Counted from the first letter of the stretch, positions 37,855-50,990 are shown. The stretch: DNA of 64,000 nt from Tamarix chinensis (GCA_030549775.1 CM060177.1:58716638-58780637); one strand, 5' to 3'. Notes: generated from the sequence alone by a model not told the origin. Made by a program: numbers and translations.

Positions 37855-39360
37855 TTATATATATATATATATATATATGAATGTATGTATATATATTATT
37901 TATTAGTAAAAATTTGAAATTATTTTCTTATGTATTATTTTAATATAGTTGTAATTTTATCACCTCTAACTTATTTATAAAATGCTATTATCTTAGAGAT
38001 AGGTCCCATCAATTTTATCTAAATATCTAAAAATCTTATACTATTCACTTGTATTACAATATATGCTTCACTAGAATATCAATCATAAGTGCAAATACAT
38101 ATTTATCAAAAATAATATTGATCATAATTTTTAAATAATAATTATTAAAATAATATTAATTTATTAATAGGAATAATATTAATAGTGATTAAAAATAACT
38201 AATTAATGATAATAATTTTACTTATACATAATTAGGTACTAATTATCAAAAATAGTTATAATTTATTCACAATCATAAATATATGATTAATGAAAATAAC
38301 ATTAATAATAATATACTATTCTTAATGATGAATTATATTCATTTTGTTATCAATACATATAATATTGTTAGTAATGAAATTTAAGATATTGATAAATAAT
38401 GTAATTAATAAAATATGTAACCTATTATATTCTTGATAACTAATAATGGTCAAAATAATGTTAATGAGAAGCATAATATGTTTTTATAAGTGAATAACAC
38501 AAATCATGAATAATAAACATTAAAATTTATACTAGTCATAAACGTAGATAAATAAATTTAAAATAATAATTGATAGAAATAATAGCTATGAATAAAGAAA
38601 TATAAGAGTAATAATAATATAATAATAAAAATATAATTGCTGAGAGTAGTATTATAATAATATCATTTTGATTTCTAATCATGATATTAAAGAAGTCTAA
38701 TTGATAAAACAATATTTATTGAAGTTTCAAGTTAATAATGAATAGTAACTATATTGTTACATAAGAATTAAATAAACAATTAGAATAATAATCACAATAA
38801 AATTAACTTTAAATAATTAGATTATAATTGTTAAAAATAATTTTACTTTATTCACAACTATAAATAAAAATTGATAATAATATATTAGTATTAATAGTTA
38901 TAAAACTATTTTTAATTACCATATACAAAATATTAATATTAATTAAATTAAAAATATTGATAAATAATTAAATTAATTCATTTTAATATCTGATATGAAT
39001 ACATATTCAACTATTAATTATTGATGATCAAAATAATGTTAATATGAATCCTATTATATGTTATTATAAATAAATAACAAATAATCATAATTAGGAGAAG
39101 TGAATAGAATTTTATTGTTAGCATCATTATTATTATTGTTATGATAATCTATTAGTTATAGTAATAATTTTTATTATATTATTATCACTTACACATTTCA
39201 TAATAAAATTCATTATTTTTATTAAGCTAATCTATTATATGAATTATATTTTAGAATAAACTTTGTCAATTTTATACTACTACGATAATCTATTATATAT
39301 GAATTAATATAAATATAAATAATATTATTGATCACTAGTTTTGAGCTTAAAAGTATATAG
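37855..39360. other. Extremely AT-rich tract
   Basis: After (TA)n at 37855-37878, about 1.5 kb consists almost only of A/T words such as AATAATAATT, TTATTAATA and TAATGATTAA with no clean periodicity and no ORF. It is unlike the pure (TAA)n tracts of the LTRs. It could be a decayed microsatellite-derived region or a matrix-attachment-like stretch; neither is shown. Confidence 0.6.
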
Positions 39361-39429
39361 AGTTATATAAATAGAGCTCGAGAGATGTTTAATGATAAAA
39401 GTACATTTATCAAACATTAAATTGAGAAT

Positions 39430-40080
39430 TCCTATTTACATGGTATTACCACTTGGCTGATTAAGAGATTGTTTGACCTCAGACCAAAAGTTCTCCTTTA
39501 GTTAAGGCTTCAATATCATGATTACAGATTTAGCATTGGGAATTTATATGACTACTTTAGGGTTAAGGCTCCCAGGGTCTCTTTGTGGAGAATAGTAAAT
39601 ATTAAATCTATTACTCCTATGCATGAAGCCATTTTTTTTTAGCTTGCAACACAATCTAAGTTTTTGTCTCAGTATAAATTGGTAAGGTGCATGCCTCAAC
39701 TAGATAAACAATGTTTTTTGGGTATATAGCCATATAGTATACAACATCTAGCACTATAGTGCACTATCACTTATAAATTGGGAGGAAAAGAAAGAGAGTG
39801 TTGGGGTTCTAAAAGGCTTGGAAGGAAATGGCATAGGGAATTAAGACTAGCAGGACGTTCGACTAGTGCAAATGCAGCCAAAGTACAAATGCTTAGAGCC
39901 TTTTTTTTCTATTAGTTTGTATGAAATTTGGATGGATCAAAAAAAATTGTCATTTCTCTTGTCAATATTCACTAGAATAGGCTTGTTAGAAGCATTACAT
40001 ATATTAGATCTATTCTTTGTAGTCATATGAATAGGAGAGTCAAGTTTGCTAGTCTTTTAGGGTACATAGATAAATTCTAT
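39430..40080 (+). pseudogene. LINE (L1-type) ORF2 C-terminal fragment
   Basis: Words in the plus strand match the zinc-finger-type region after RT of plant LINEs: YDYFRVKAPRVSLWRIV (about 39548-39598), then SITPMHEAIFF with LA, SKFLSQYKLVRCMPQLDKQC (about 39657-39716) and SIQHL. After a frame change come WGSKRLGRKWHRELRLAG and AKVQMLRAFF with ISLYEIW (39800-39935). Stops and frame changes are present, and the RT and endonuclease parts are missing on the left, as usual for 5'-truncated LINEs. No clear poly-A tail is seen on the right. Confidence 0.72.
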
Positions 40081-40213
40081 ATAATGGGTAGTAATAATTC
40101 CTACATATAATCCCTTTAATGGTATAACAGTTATGATTTCAAAATAATAAGTGTAAATAATAATTTTAAAGATACTATAAGTTTAAAATTTTCAATATAC
40201 ATCAATTTATTTA

Positions 40214-40757
40214 TATAATATCCCATCTTAAGATATTTTAAAAATGCATTTAAAATTATGTTGATATGCAAGAAAAGAGTTTTCATTTTAGAAAGAGGCT
40301 TAAAATGTGGGTAAAAATGTGAATTTTAGGTGTACAAATTGATTAGTTTTTTAAATTGATTGATTGGTATGACCAGGAGCTAGTATTTTGTTTAGGAAAA
40401 GTTAATCAACTGGTTGCCTAAATTGATCAATTGGTTATCCTACAATTTTATATCTTTTTTTATTATTATCTTTCTAAGGTTCATGAAAACATCTCATAAT
40501 AGTCTCTTTGTGCTAATAAGCATATTTTTGTGCTTTGTAGTTATTTTTATATTATTTACATCATCCTATAATTTTATTTAGCTAAAAATCACCCAAAAGT
40601 AATTTTAAGATTCTTTCTCACATCTCTCTTCTTCCCTCATTTTCCTCTCTTCTATGGCAGCCATGGCTACATGCAAGCCTCCTTGAACTCTCCATTGACT
40701 TACTTTACCCCTACCACAACAAAATTGCACTCTATATCCCTCACTTTTATGATTATG
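40214..40757 (+). mobile_element. B-like LTR fragment
   Basis: TATAATATCCCATCTTAAGA resembles a B-family LTR start (TGTAATACCCCAC). It is followed at the expected spacing by AAATTGATTAGTTTTTTAAA and GATCAATTGGTTA repeats (40330-40440) and a pyrimidine-rich stretch (40610-40690). It is cut on the right by LTR A7. Decayed, so the boundaries are approximate. Confidence 0.5.
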
Positions 40758-43034
40758 CATAACACTCCAATTTTACCACTTCAAAATTTCATTTTGTAGA
40801 GGCATTGGGTGCTACCACAACATTTAGCATAATTTTAATTTCCTCACCTTTTTTATGCCAAGTTTAAGGCTCAAAAGAATTTAGATCCAAAGATAAACAA
40901 TGGAAAACATAAATAAATATTATGAATAAATATTCTCTATACAATATTGTTAATAAAAATATAACAAGGGACATAATCATCCAAAAAAAACTAATTATAA
41001 TAAAAATAATACTCCAATGGTACAAGACTTGTTTACCTTAACTCTTAGACCCAAATGTACATTCAGAGAATAGAACCTGTTTCCAAAAGCTCTACTTATG
41101 CTTACTAGTATTATACACCATGAATTACTCGATGTTGTTCACATACTCATATATAAAAATAGTATCGGTATGAATTCCTCATAGTGAGTAAATTATAATG
41201 CCTTATAAGAGGTAGCATATCCACATTTCCGATAATCACATAATAATCTTGAAACATACTCAGAGCATAAAACACATGCCATAACAACATACAGTAACCA
41301 CATAAACACTAAATCAATGTCTCATGCTTAATAGTTAGACATACTTATCCAATTCACAACATCACGAGGTATACAAAAGCTATATTGAAATTTGTGCCAA
41401 AACCGATCAATCAAATTGATTCTAAAATATAGGGTAGGGCATTAAGGCAACTATTGAATAAATAATCTAATATCTACCAAGGATATAAACATATATGGAT
41501 TTATTATTTATATTACTCAAGAAGATACAATCAATTTGGGGATACTAAGGTGAACCCATTCATATTGGTATACAAGGTAATATAATATTCTTACTCTAGA
41601 ACCCAAGGTCACTACGATATGTCTAGTCATACTGACTCACATAGGCAACTTAGTATCCTCTAAGCTTAGTCACCATATCCTTAAGAATTGATAACCACTA
41701 TAGGGCTCATAGGTCATCTATAAGATAAACTAAGGTCTTACTAGGGTACAACGGCAAACTAGTTAACTAAAACAAAATGAGGGCTACACCTTGTCTCTAA
41801 GGTAGTTAATCCTAGAGAGCTACTATTCCCAACTCGAGTTCTTCTACTTTAAATATTATTATTTTATGAGATTATTATAGATATCACACATTACACAACA
41901 AATCCCATTTACATACATAACCATTTATCTTTATTCCCAATTATAATAGTAGTCCCTAAGGCCATCAGCCTATCTCGAGGGAAACACTAATGTTAACCTA
42001 TCAAAATTCTAAGGTCATCCTATGTCCAATTATTCTCATTTGTTGTATTAGGTAAAAAAATAACCAAAATACCTTTGAAACCCTAATTTTCCCATTATTA
42101 TCCAAATTTCATGCCAAACATCTTTATTAGGAGAATGTATCATGAGAAAGCTAAAAGACAATAATTCATAATATTTTAGCGTGTAGGTAATCGTTATGAT
42201 TTAGTGATTGACTATATTTCCACTTTTAATTTATTTAGTAAGTTATCCATACAAACCCTAATCATGTATTTATATCCATAAGATAAACTAAGGTCATCTC
42301 CATGTAAATTCTAACTATCCTATGTAAAACCTAGACTCCCTATGCATGTTTTGGTCATTCCCTTAATTCATTCCCATTATTCCAACTTTTTTTACACCCA
42401 TAGGTTATAAGATATTTAGGCCATCCTTACAATCCTCTAGTCAACCCACTTTTCTCAATCTTTTTCGTTTCTCCACAACCACATCACACTATTTAGGGCC
42501 TCCTATCATGTATGTCATGAGGAAAATATTATACAAGCACATTCTAAGTAAAAGTAACAATACCACATTACACAAGTCATAAAACACATGCAACTTACTT
42601 TAGCTCCATGCTTAGCATAATCCATATTATATAAGGCACACACATCAAATCAACACACATAACACATTTTTCATACACATTAGGCCTTAACCATATCCTT
42701 ACCTAAAACAACACTGGGCTTGGAGCACACTCATATGCCTCCTTAGAGTTTGGACTTGGTTCATATATAAGAGGAAAATACTACGGTTAACTTCCCTCAT
42801 ACCAATATTATCATTATTTACTACCTACCTTTATCATAACCTAGTATTAGGGATATTAATAATAATATAGGCTTTATCAGTTAAAGTAAGGATATTATCC
42901 TTAAAATTGTTAATCATGCTCTTATTAGTCAAAATAGGTTTTGGTAGTTATATTAGTCAATGATAGGGTATTATTAACAATATTAATCATAATAGAGGTA
43001 ATAACTTTAATAATAAGAATAATAATGTGATTAC

Positions 43035-43035
<1 letters not shown>

Positions 43036-43067
<32 letters not shown>
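43036..43067. repeat. (TAA)n microsatellite in A7
   Basis: About 11 units, followed by broken TAA-like sequence to 43210. Confidence 0.9.
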
Positions 43068-43068
<1 letters not shown>

Positions 43069-43832
43069 AGTAATAGTAATCATAGTAAAGATAGTGATAA
43101 TAATAATAATAGCAATAATAATAATGAGGTTAGGATAATAATTACACTAATTATAATAGTAATAATAAAAATAGTAACTATAATGATGATAATAATATTA
43201 ATAATAATGAGGTTAGGATAATAATTACACTAATTATATTTAAGGGCTAGGAGGGTTAGGGCACAACCTAGTGGGGGTGGTAGCTAGGCGGTGACAATAG
43301 CAGTGGTGGAGGAAGTGAGGGGTTGGAGAGGTGGCCTTTTTGGGCTAGAAGAGAGAGGGAGATGGTAGTTGTGGTGTCGGTGGATTCTCAGGGTTGAGAC
43401 GGTTAGAGTTGTGGTGGTGCTATAGCAAGGGTGGCAATGCAAGTAGTAGTGGTTGTGGGTGCCGAAGGTGGCCGAAGGTGGTGAAGAAGGAGGGAGGGTA
43501 AAGGAGAGGGAGAAAGAAAGGTGGGGGAGGTAGGGGAGGCTCTACTTAGTGGATTAGGAGGTAGGAGAGGCAGTGATTGTGGCAGAGGAGGTGGCACACG
43601 GCGGCAAGAAGGGCGGCAATGGGTGTAAAGTTGCAAGTCGAGTAGCCAACTTTACATGATTGGGGTGGCTTGTGTAAGGGGAATCAGGGGTTGTGAGTGG
43701 TATGGTTCGGTGGAGGATAATGTACAGGAGAGTTTGGGTGGTGTTACACAACGACGGTGTTTGAAGCAATGGTGGAGGTGGGATGAAGGATATTTTAGGC
43801 AAGGTAAAGAGAGTCAAATGAGGCATGTAAGG

Positions 43833-43844
43833 GGTATTTATAGG
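43833..43844 (-). promoter_or_regulatory. TATA box of LTR A7
   Basis: Minus strand CCTATAAATACC, homologous in place to 27031-27042. Confidence 0.6.
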
Positions 43845-44489
43845 CCATTAGAGGGGAGATAAGAAAAAGGGGGAAGAAGAAGGGGGCAGGTAAGGCAGGA
43901 CTCATCGGCCGATGGTGGTAGGCTGGTACGAGCCTCTAATTTTAAAGTGTGCAGGCGAATAGGGGGAGAGAAGGGAAAGGAGAATGGCATATGGGGAAGG
44001 AGGTATAGGGTCGATTGGAGCCAAAAAGGGAAAGGGAAAGGAAAAGGATAAGGAAAGAAGGGAGGTAGCAAGCCGGTAGTGTGGTGGCTAGGTAGGTCGG
44101 GCAGCGTAGAGTTGTAAGCTCAACCTGCAATGCGTGGGAGGGAGAAGAGAGTAAAAAGAAGTGGAGGGTCGACTAGCTGGACTGGGGGCATCAAAAATAG
44201 AATCCCCTACCTACACAAACTTCGTAGGGCCCTCTACTAGTGGGAATGAGCAGGACCCATGAAACAGGTGGTTAGTACGCTACATACTAGGTAAAGTAAC
44301 CATGCATCTAAGGACAAACATAGAAAGGCATATGAAACAAGCATGATCTTATAGATAACATACAAACAATACAGATAATAAAAGCCGAGCTATAATCCGG
44401 ATAAACTAATTCTTTAAATCTCTAATCAATACTCATTTCACACTATACTTATTATCAATCCATGCGAGTGAGGGAACCCTATTATTATA

Positions 44490-44825
44490 TCCGATGGACC
44501 AGAAACTTACAAGGCAGAATGCTCCTGATCACTATTATTGTTAGTGGATCAATCTTTAGGGCAAAGTGCTCTTGGCCACTATTATTCACCGGTTGACCGG
44601 TCTGACCCCGACTCTCATGGTGTTTTACTATAATTACTTAGTATCTTTCCTATGTCTTATCATAATTATGTTCAGTTTGTTGAGTATAGAATCCCCCACT
44701 ATTATAGCTGGTGGACCGAAAATATGTTGGGCATAACGCTCTTGGCTACTATTATTCGCTGGTGGATCGATCTCTAGGGAGCCCTGGCTCCTTGACACTA
44801 TTATTCACCGGTGGATCGGTTTGGG
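44490..44825 (-). repeat. ATAATAGTGG cassettes in A5
   Basis: Plus-strand CACTATTATTCACCGGTTGACC and relatives recur at about 60-bp spacing in two cassettes, as in A3. Confidence 0.8.
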
Positions 44826-46283
44826 CCTAGCTCAACAATCTTCCTCTTTAAATAGTTAGTATCTTATTTGTGTCTTGTTCAATATAGTTTCACCCTAGAC
44901 ATGCATGTCACAATCCATTTACTATTATTCTCCTAAGAGGACCCGTCCGATATCTTGGGACTTCTAAACCTCCTAACACACCTTGACATCTTTTCCCTCT
45001 TCTACTTACTCATCATAAATACCCAACTCCTAAGTGTGTGGGTAAAGGCCCACTACCTTATGCCATCCAAGTTCACTCACTATCTTCCCCTAGGGTTTTC
45101 CCCTGAAACTCTAATTAGACCTATGTGGCCCATCCTTCCTTTGTCTCACCCAACCAAAGTCCCTTTGTCACCCGACACATCATCTCACTTAGATTCAACC
45201 CCTATCCCCAAATACACATGTAACCCTGAAACCCTAATTGGCCACTCCAAACCCTAGCACCACTCTTTCCCATATGTCCTCTCTCCATTACTCACTTACC
45301 ATCCTTTCTTTCCCATGACACTTATACTCACCCTATATATAATAATCTTCCCTTCTTATCCCATATTTGAGTCTGAAATGCCCCAGAAATATTTATTTTA
45401 AGAAATATAATTAAATAAAGATTTATTAGTAAATTAATGTAATTAATTATTTTATTTGGAATAGGAAGGATTTATTAGGGCAAATTAAAAAGGAAATTAT
45501 AAATATTTTTATAAGGGAAATTTTGGTATTTTTTTTAATTAAAAAGGAATTTAGAAGAAATATTTTAAAAACCCTAAATTAGCCAAAAAGAAAATTTAAT
45601 ATTATTTTATTTAAATATTTTTATTTTAAATACCCAACTTATTCTAATTAATTTATTTAATCCCAACCTACTAAAATTTTCCATTTCCCTTTTTCCTTTT
45701 TCTTTTCCTTCTTCCTTTTTGCTTTCTTTTCTTTCTTTTTCCTTTTCCTTTCTTTTTCTTCTCTCACCAACTAGGCCTGGGTCGTGGCCCAATCCTTCTC
45801 CTTTTCCTTCCTTCTCCCGGGGCCTAGTGCTGTTTCTTTTCTTCCTTCCTACAGCAGCCAAACGCTGCGTGTCGTGGCTTCTTCCCATCGAACACTGCGT
45901 TCCATTTAAATCTTTATAACTATTGCCGACCAGCTCGGTTCTTCTTCCTTTTCATTTCTTTCTTTTTCTCTCTACCGCTCGGTTCACCTCCTTCTTCCTC
46001 CTTCCTCCTCCGCCGTCGACCTATACCTTCGAAGCTCTGAAAATGGTTTCGCCGACCATGCGAGACTTGACCGGCCATTTCCTCTCTCTTTCTCTTCCCC
46101 TTGACTCGCGGTTCAGCATGGTCTAACCCATTTTCCTTTTCTCCCACTCTAAATCTCCCTTTTCCATTGCGAAAGGTCGTCATGACCAAAAATTGCGCCA
46201 GCCGATTAATTCTTCCAACTACCCCAAACCCTAAAATCATTACCCTCCTTTCAACCTCCAGAACCCTAACATCCCCTCTAAAC

Positions 46284-46296
46284 ACTATAAATACCC
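46284..46296 (+). promoter_or_regulatory. TATA box of LTR A4
   Basis: CTATAAATACCCC in the pyrimidine-rich, C-rich leader, the same relative place as in A3, A5 and A7. Confidence 0.65.
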
Positions 46297-46986
46297 CATG
46301 ATTGGTTGCCTTCATAACATTTTAACAAAAACCCTAAGATCCTACCCTGTGCACCACCGCGACTTCAAACGACTCTTCCTCCGCCGTCAGCCAACTTTGC
46401 CGCCACCTCTTCCCACCAAAGCCTTCCCTGCACCGCCCTCTAACTAACGGAGCCACCCATCTCCCTTGATTCTTCTCGCACAAGCCACCACAGTCGTACA
46501 AAATTCCCTATAAATCAAACTAAAATTTTACCCCCGCAACCTTCGAGCCACTGTCTGCCACACATCCGCCACTTATACTACCTTCTACACCACCCAAAAG
46601 TTGCTACTAATCCTCCTCCACCTAGCCATAACCTTCTTTTCTCCTTTCTCCTTCTTCTCCCATCTTTTTCTTCACCTCTTGCTTTCAGCCGCCACCTCTA
46701 CCACCATGCGCCGCCGCCCCTTGCTGCGTCACCACCCTCACTTTACTCCTCTCAGCCTAGGCTACCACCAGCACCTCAACCTCCACCCTTATTCTCCATC
46801 TATTCTTCTCAAACCCCAACTTTTCCCCTTTTAATCCCCTTTTTTGGCCACCGCCACCACCATCGTGCACCACCACCGGTGCCACCCATCTCCGCCAACT
46901 CAATGTGAAACCCTAGACCCTCTCAGCCCTTATTTCCTATTTATTTAAATTTATTATGTTTTATTTCAAATTTCTATATTTATTCA

Positions 46987-46987
<1 letters not shown>

Positions 46988-47037
<50 letters not shown>

Positions 47038-47122
47038 GGATGTAATATTGATGTCATATTTTCTTGGCAAGGTCGAGAGTAGGAATAAAATATTTAAATT
47101 GCTAGTTTCAAATTTTAGTAAG

Positions 47123-47159
<37 letters not shown>

Positions 47160-47208
47160 CTAAGGAGGGCCGAAGCCCTATTTTAGGTTAATGATTCGAA
47201 CACTTATA

Positions 47209-47250
<42 letters not shown>

Positions 47251-47417
47251 TTTTACTATTATTAATATTACTATTATTATCTTTAATAGTTTTATTAATA
47301 TTATTAGTAATATTATTGAATACTACCTTCATTATTGAAGGTAGGGTCAAAAACCCTACCTTGTATATTTTTAGGCTTATGTTATTACTACTACTACTAC
47401 TACTAGTATTACTAATA

Positions 47418-47449
<32 letters not shown>
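46988..47449. repeat. Cluster of (TTA)n microsatellites in A4
   Basis: Separate TTA runs lie at 46988-47037, 47129-47153, 47208-47247 and 47417-47449, divided by short unique segments containing phrases such as GAAGCCCTATTTTAGG and GTAGAAACCC. In A3 and A5 the runs are likewise divided by similar spacers. Confidence 0.92.
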
Positions 47450-47450
<1 letters not shown>

Positions 47451-47673
47451 GCATTATTTTGGTGAAGGGTAGAAACCCTTATATCACCTTTCGTTTTGAA
47501 TTACATTAATATTATTATTAGTATTTTTAATAGTAGTTCGTAAAATTATTGTTAGTATAGTATGATTTTATTTAAAAACCAAGTCTTAGGATAAGTTAGT
47601 AAATAATAGTATTTTTAGGAGGAAACCTAATCTTAGTTTTTTCCTCATAATCGGTGAGCCCTGTCAAAGCCCT

Positions 47674-47720
47674 CAAGAGGTATAGGAGCATGCTCCAAGA
47701 CCGGTGACATTTTAGGTAAG
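47674..47720 (+). promoter_or_regulatory. Conserved LTR block ending in GGTAAG (A4)
   Basis: AGAGGTATAGGAGCATGCTC, then CAAGACCGGTGACATTTTAG, then GTAAGGGAG. This is the plus-strand counterpart of the A3 block. Confidence 0.5.
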
Positions 47721-47954
47721 GGAGTACTAAGGTCATTTGTGTATTATGTGTTTTCTATGCCATGTCTGCCATGTGATGTGAATTATAAGGTATTTTATGT
47801 GTTTTTGTATATCTACCAAATGTGCAGCATGACATGGAGTTAAAGTAAGATCTTGCATTAAATTGGGGCATGAGTATTATGTGTATGTATTGTGATATTA
47901 TTGTGGTATGGTGTGGCCCATAAGACATGCATGATAGGGTTTGTAAAATAATGA

Positions 47955-48240
47955 TGGGGAGCATAATAATGTGGTGTTAGGGTTTTGCATGGTGGTATTA
48001 GGGTTTGCATGCTGGAATTATGGTCTGCATGGTGGTATTAGGGCTTGCATAGTGGAATTATGGTTTGCATGGTAGTATTAGGGTTTTCATGGTTGTATTA
48101 GGGTTTTCATGGTGGTGTTAGGGTTTTGCATGGTGGTGTTAGGGTTTGCATGGTGGTGCTAGGGTTTCGCATGGTGGTATTAGGTTTTGTGTGGTGGGAG
48201 TTAATGGTTGCATAGGAGTTAGGGTTTACATGGTTACCAT
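47955..48240 (+). repeat. 20-bp minisatellite in A4
   Basis: About 13 units of 19-22 bp with the core GCATGGTGGTATTAGGGTTT. It takes the place held by the 30-bp array in A1. TTAGGGTTT inside the core resembles the plant telomere word by chance only. Confidence 0.88.
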
Positions 48241-48369
48241 GGTTTGGTGGGGTTAACTAGGGATAGAGGATGAGAAAAATAGAAGGCAATCATGCATGTG
48301 TTGGTCAAACCTTGTGAATAAGATACGTAAGATATTAATTACTTAAAGTGGAAGATATTGAGATGATAT

Positions 48370-48800
48370 GAGCCAATCCACCGGTTAGGAATAGTGGTTA
48401 GGGTTTTACCCTATGTGTGACCAATCTACCGGTTATAATAGTGGTTAGGGTTTTATCCTATATATGACCGATCCGCCAGTTATAATAGTGGTCAGGGAAA
48501 GATGCTCTATATGTGACCGGTCCACCAGTTATAATAGTGGGGGATCCTAATCTCAATGAAAATAAATCAAAGTGTTTCTAAGACAACTAAAAGACATTAA
48601 TTACTTATGGTGGAACACTATACGAGCAGGAGCCGAACTGATCCACCGATTAGGAATAGTGATTTAGATTTTTACCCTATATGTGATCAATCCACCAGTT
48701 ATAATAGTGGTTTTGGTTTTACCCTTTATGTAACAGATCCACCAGTTATAATAGTGGTTAGGGCAGGATGCTTTATGTGTGACCGGCCCACCAGTTATAA
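48370..48800 (+). repeat. ATAATAGTGG cassettes in A4
   Basis: Two cassettes of three to four units each (GATCCACCAGTTATAATAG then TGGTTAGGGTTTTACCC), each introduced by ATTAATTACTTA(A/T)(A/G)GTGGAA at about 48335 and 48598. The cassette as a whole is duplicated. Confidence 0.85.
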
Positions 48801-50129
48801 TATTGGAGTGTTCCTGTACTCGCATGAATTTGATAAAAAGCATAGTGTGAATCGACTTCCAATAATAGGTTGATTAAATAATTAATCTGGACTTTTGGGC
48901 CTTATGTGTGGGCTTGATGATTATGAGCTATATAATACTCTATACGTTTGTATCTATTTTATGTGTGGGTTTGAAATTGTAAGTTGATTATTATCCTCCA
49001 TTATTTTATGTGCTTATGTGTTGGCCTTAGTGCTCGGTTACCTTACTTAGTACATAGCGTACTGATCACCCCTTTTATGGGTGCTGCTCATTCCCACAAG
49101 CAAAAGGCACGTCTGACGAGTTGCAGGTAGGCGATGGTTTCTATGATGCTATTGATGTCTATGGGACATCAAGTGGGGTCGAGTGATTATTGGGCTAGAT
49201 TCAAGTCCTAAGAGTGGTGTGACCAGTTTTTTTCCATTTTAAGATTATTATTCCTATTTTCTTTTAATTATGTGAACTTTAGAAATAATTTTATTATTGT
49301 TGCTATTTTTTTCTCTGAAAAACTATCTCTAGTATTTTGAAATATATAAGAACGTATGCGTACTCTAATTTCCGTATTTATAAACCTTGCTTTATTTAAT
49401 ACTGTTGTGAGTGTTTTCCTTAGCCTTAGCACTTGGTACTAGAACAGTAGGAGTGAACCGGTTGGGTACTAAGTGTGGAGGTAGCATCCCCAAAATTTAG
49501 GGTTTTAATTTATAAGTCTTGTTTTAAAAAAAATGTGTAAATTTTTGGGTGTTACACAGTCACCCTTAGTTATTTTTACTTTCATGACCACCTCCAATTA
49601 GGGTATTCCTCCCAAACCCTAGCCAGGTTTTCATATACACCATTATACTAACCTAAGTACTATTTTTCACCTAGAGCCTATAATCACACCAACAACTCTT
49701 GCCTTACCTTAATTACACCCCATGATAACTTTTCTCATGTAAGGATCATTCCCATGTGAACCCTAGAAATTCCCATGCGAACTCCTTCCATCCCATGCAA
49801 GGTTCACCCCACTCTTTTATTTTGTTCATAATTCCCTTTTATTTGCCCCCTCATGGATCATAAGATAATTAGGTCAATCCCATATCCCTTATGTCAACTC
49901 ACTTCCCCCCTTTTCTCATTTTCATCCTTTCACCCTATATCATATTATTAAAAACATCATGGCATGCATGTCCTAAAGGGTCACATCATACAACACCACA
50001 AGTATAACATACATATCATTATACACATGCAATAAGAAAGTCACATAAGCATACCTCAACTTCAAGCTGTGATACATAGCACATGACATGTGAGGCACAT
50101 AACACACACAGAGTTGGCCTTAGCTACAT

Positions 50130-50182
50130 GCTTACCTAACTTGACACCAGTCTTGGAGCACACTCCTATGCCTCCTTAGGGT
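50130..50182 (-). promoter_or_regulatory. Conserved LTR block ending in GGTAAG (A5)
   Basis: Minus strand CTAAGGAGGCATAGGAGTG, TGCTCCAAGACTGGTGTC, then TTAGGTAAG; counterpart of the A3 and A4 blocks. Confidence 0.5.
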
Positions 50183-50439
50183 TTTGACTTGATTCACCTA
50201 TAAGAGGGAAACTAAGGGTTAACTTTCCTCTTACCAAAATTACCATTATTTCCTACCTTACCCTTATCATAGCCTAATATTGAGGTTACTAATATTAGTA
50301 GTAGTTTTATAAGTAAAAGTAGGGTTATTATTCTTAAGGTTGCTAACCATGTTATTACTAGTCAAAATAGATCTTAGGAGGTACATATGTTTATATTAAG
50401 GTATTTATAGAAATATTAATATTATCAAAGATAATAGCT

Positions 50440-50440
<1 letters not shown>

Positions 50441-50481
<41 letters not shown>

Positions 50482-50990
50482 GTTACAATAATAATACTAA
50501 TAACAACCCAAATCTTAGTAATAATGATAATGATATTAGAAATACTAAAGTAGTGACAATAATGATACTAACAATAAAAATAATGCTAGTATTGATAGTA
50601 ATATTAGCGATATATGTAATATTAGTAATAATGGCAAAGCAGCAGCAGCAGCAGTAGTAGTAGCAGTAGTAGTAGTAGTAGTAATAATAATAATAATAGT
50701 TCTAATCTTAAGAATAATAGTAGTAAGGGTCCTAATAATCATAATAATAGCAACCTTAGTGATAATAAGGCCATGGTTAATAATAGTGATAGTAGTACTA
50801 CTACTAATAATAATAATAATAACAATAATAATTATAATAATGTTAAGAATAATACTAATAATAATCATCATCATAATAGTAATAATAAAATAAGGGTTTG
50901 AATATTTATAATAATAATAATAGTGATAATATACCGAAGTTAGCATTAATGATACTAATGATGATGATGATGATGATGATGATGACGATG

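Larger units (their letters stand above)
40758..44186 (-). mobile_element. Family A LTR A7, missing its 5' end
   Basis: The left edge CATAACACTCCAATTTTACC is a mutated family A 3' end. It continues with GGTGCTACCACAACATTTAG, then the conserved block (42748-42697), (TAA)n (43036-43067), a GA-rich stretch on the plus strand (43250-44180) and a TATA box (43844-43833, minus strand). Compared with A3 it lacks about the first 0.4 kb of the LTR; A5 begins at once. The 3' half (40860-42600) is clearly older and more diverged than in A3. Confidence 0.72.
45374..49556 (+). mobile_element. Solo LTR A4 (4.2 kb), family A
   Basis: Starts TGAAATGCCCCAGAAATATT and ends AAATTTTTGGGTGTTACA. The flanks are GAGTC (45369-45373) and CAGTC (49557-49561), a 5-bp duplication with one mismatch, and A5 continues on both sides in the opposite orientation. 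It contains a pyrimidine-rich run (45690-45760), a TATA box (46284-46296), a C-rich leader to 46910, several (TTA)n tracts, the conserved block (47674-47720), a 20-bp minisatellite (47960-48240), ATAATAGTGG cassettes (48370-48800) and the 3' tail with GGTACTAAGTGTGGAGGTAG. Confidence 0.88.

Noticed and set aside
37855..39360. Organelle DNA insertion
   Set aside because: AT content alone suggested it, but there are no gene, tRNA or rRNA words of plastid or mitochondrial type.
45607..46315. ORFs rich in Lys, Arg, Glu and Gly opposite the A4 leader
   Set aside because: They are reverse-strand shadows of the polypyrimidine leader of the LTR; composition explains the open frames.
47955..48240. 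Interstitial telomere-like array (TTAGGGTTT words)
   Set aside because: The period is about 20 bp, not 7, and the words are embedded in the GCATGGTGG minisatellite of an LTR.
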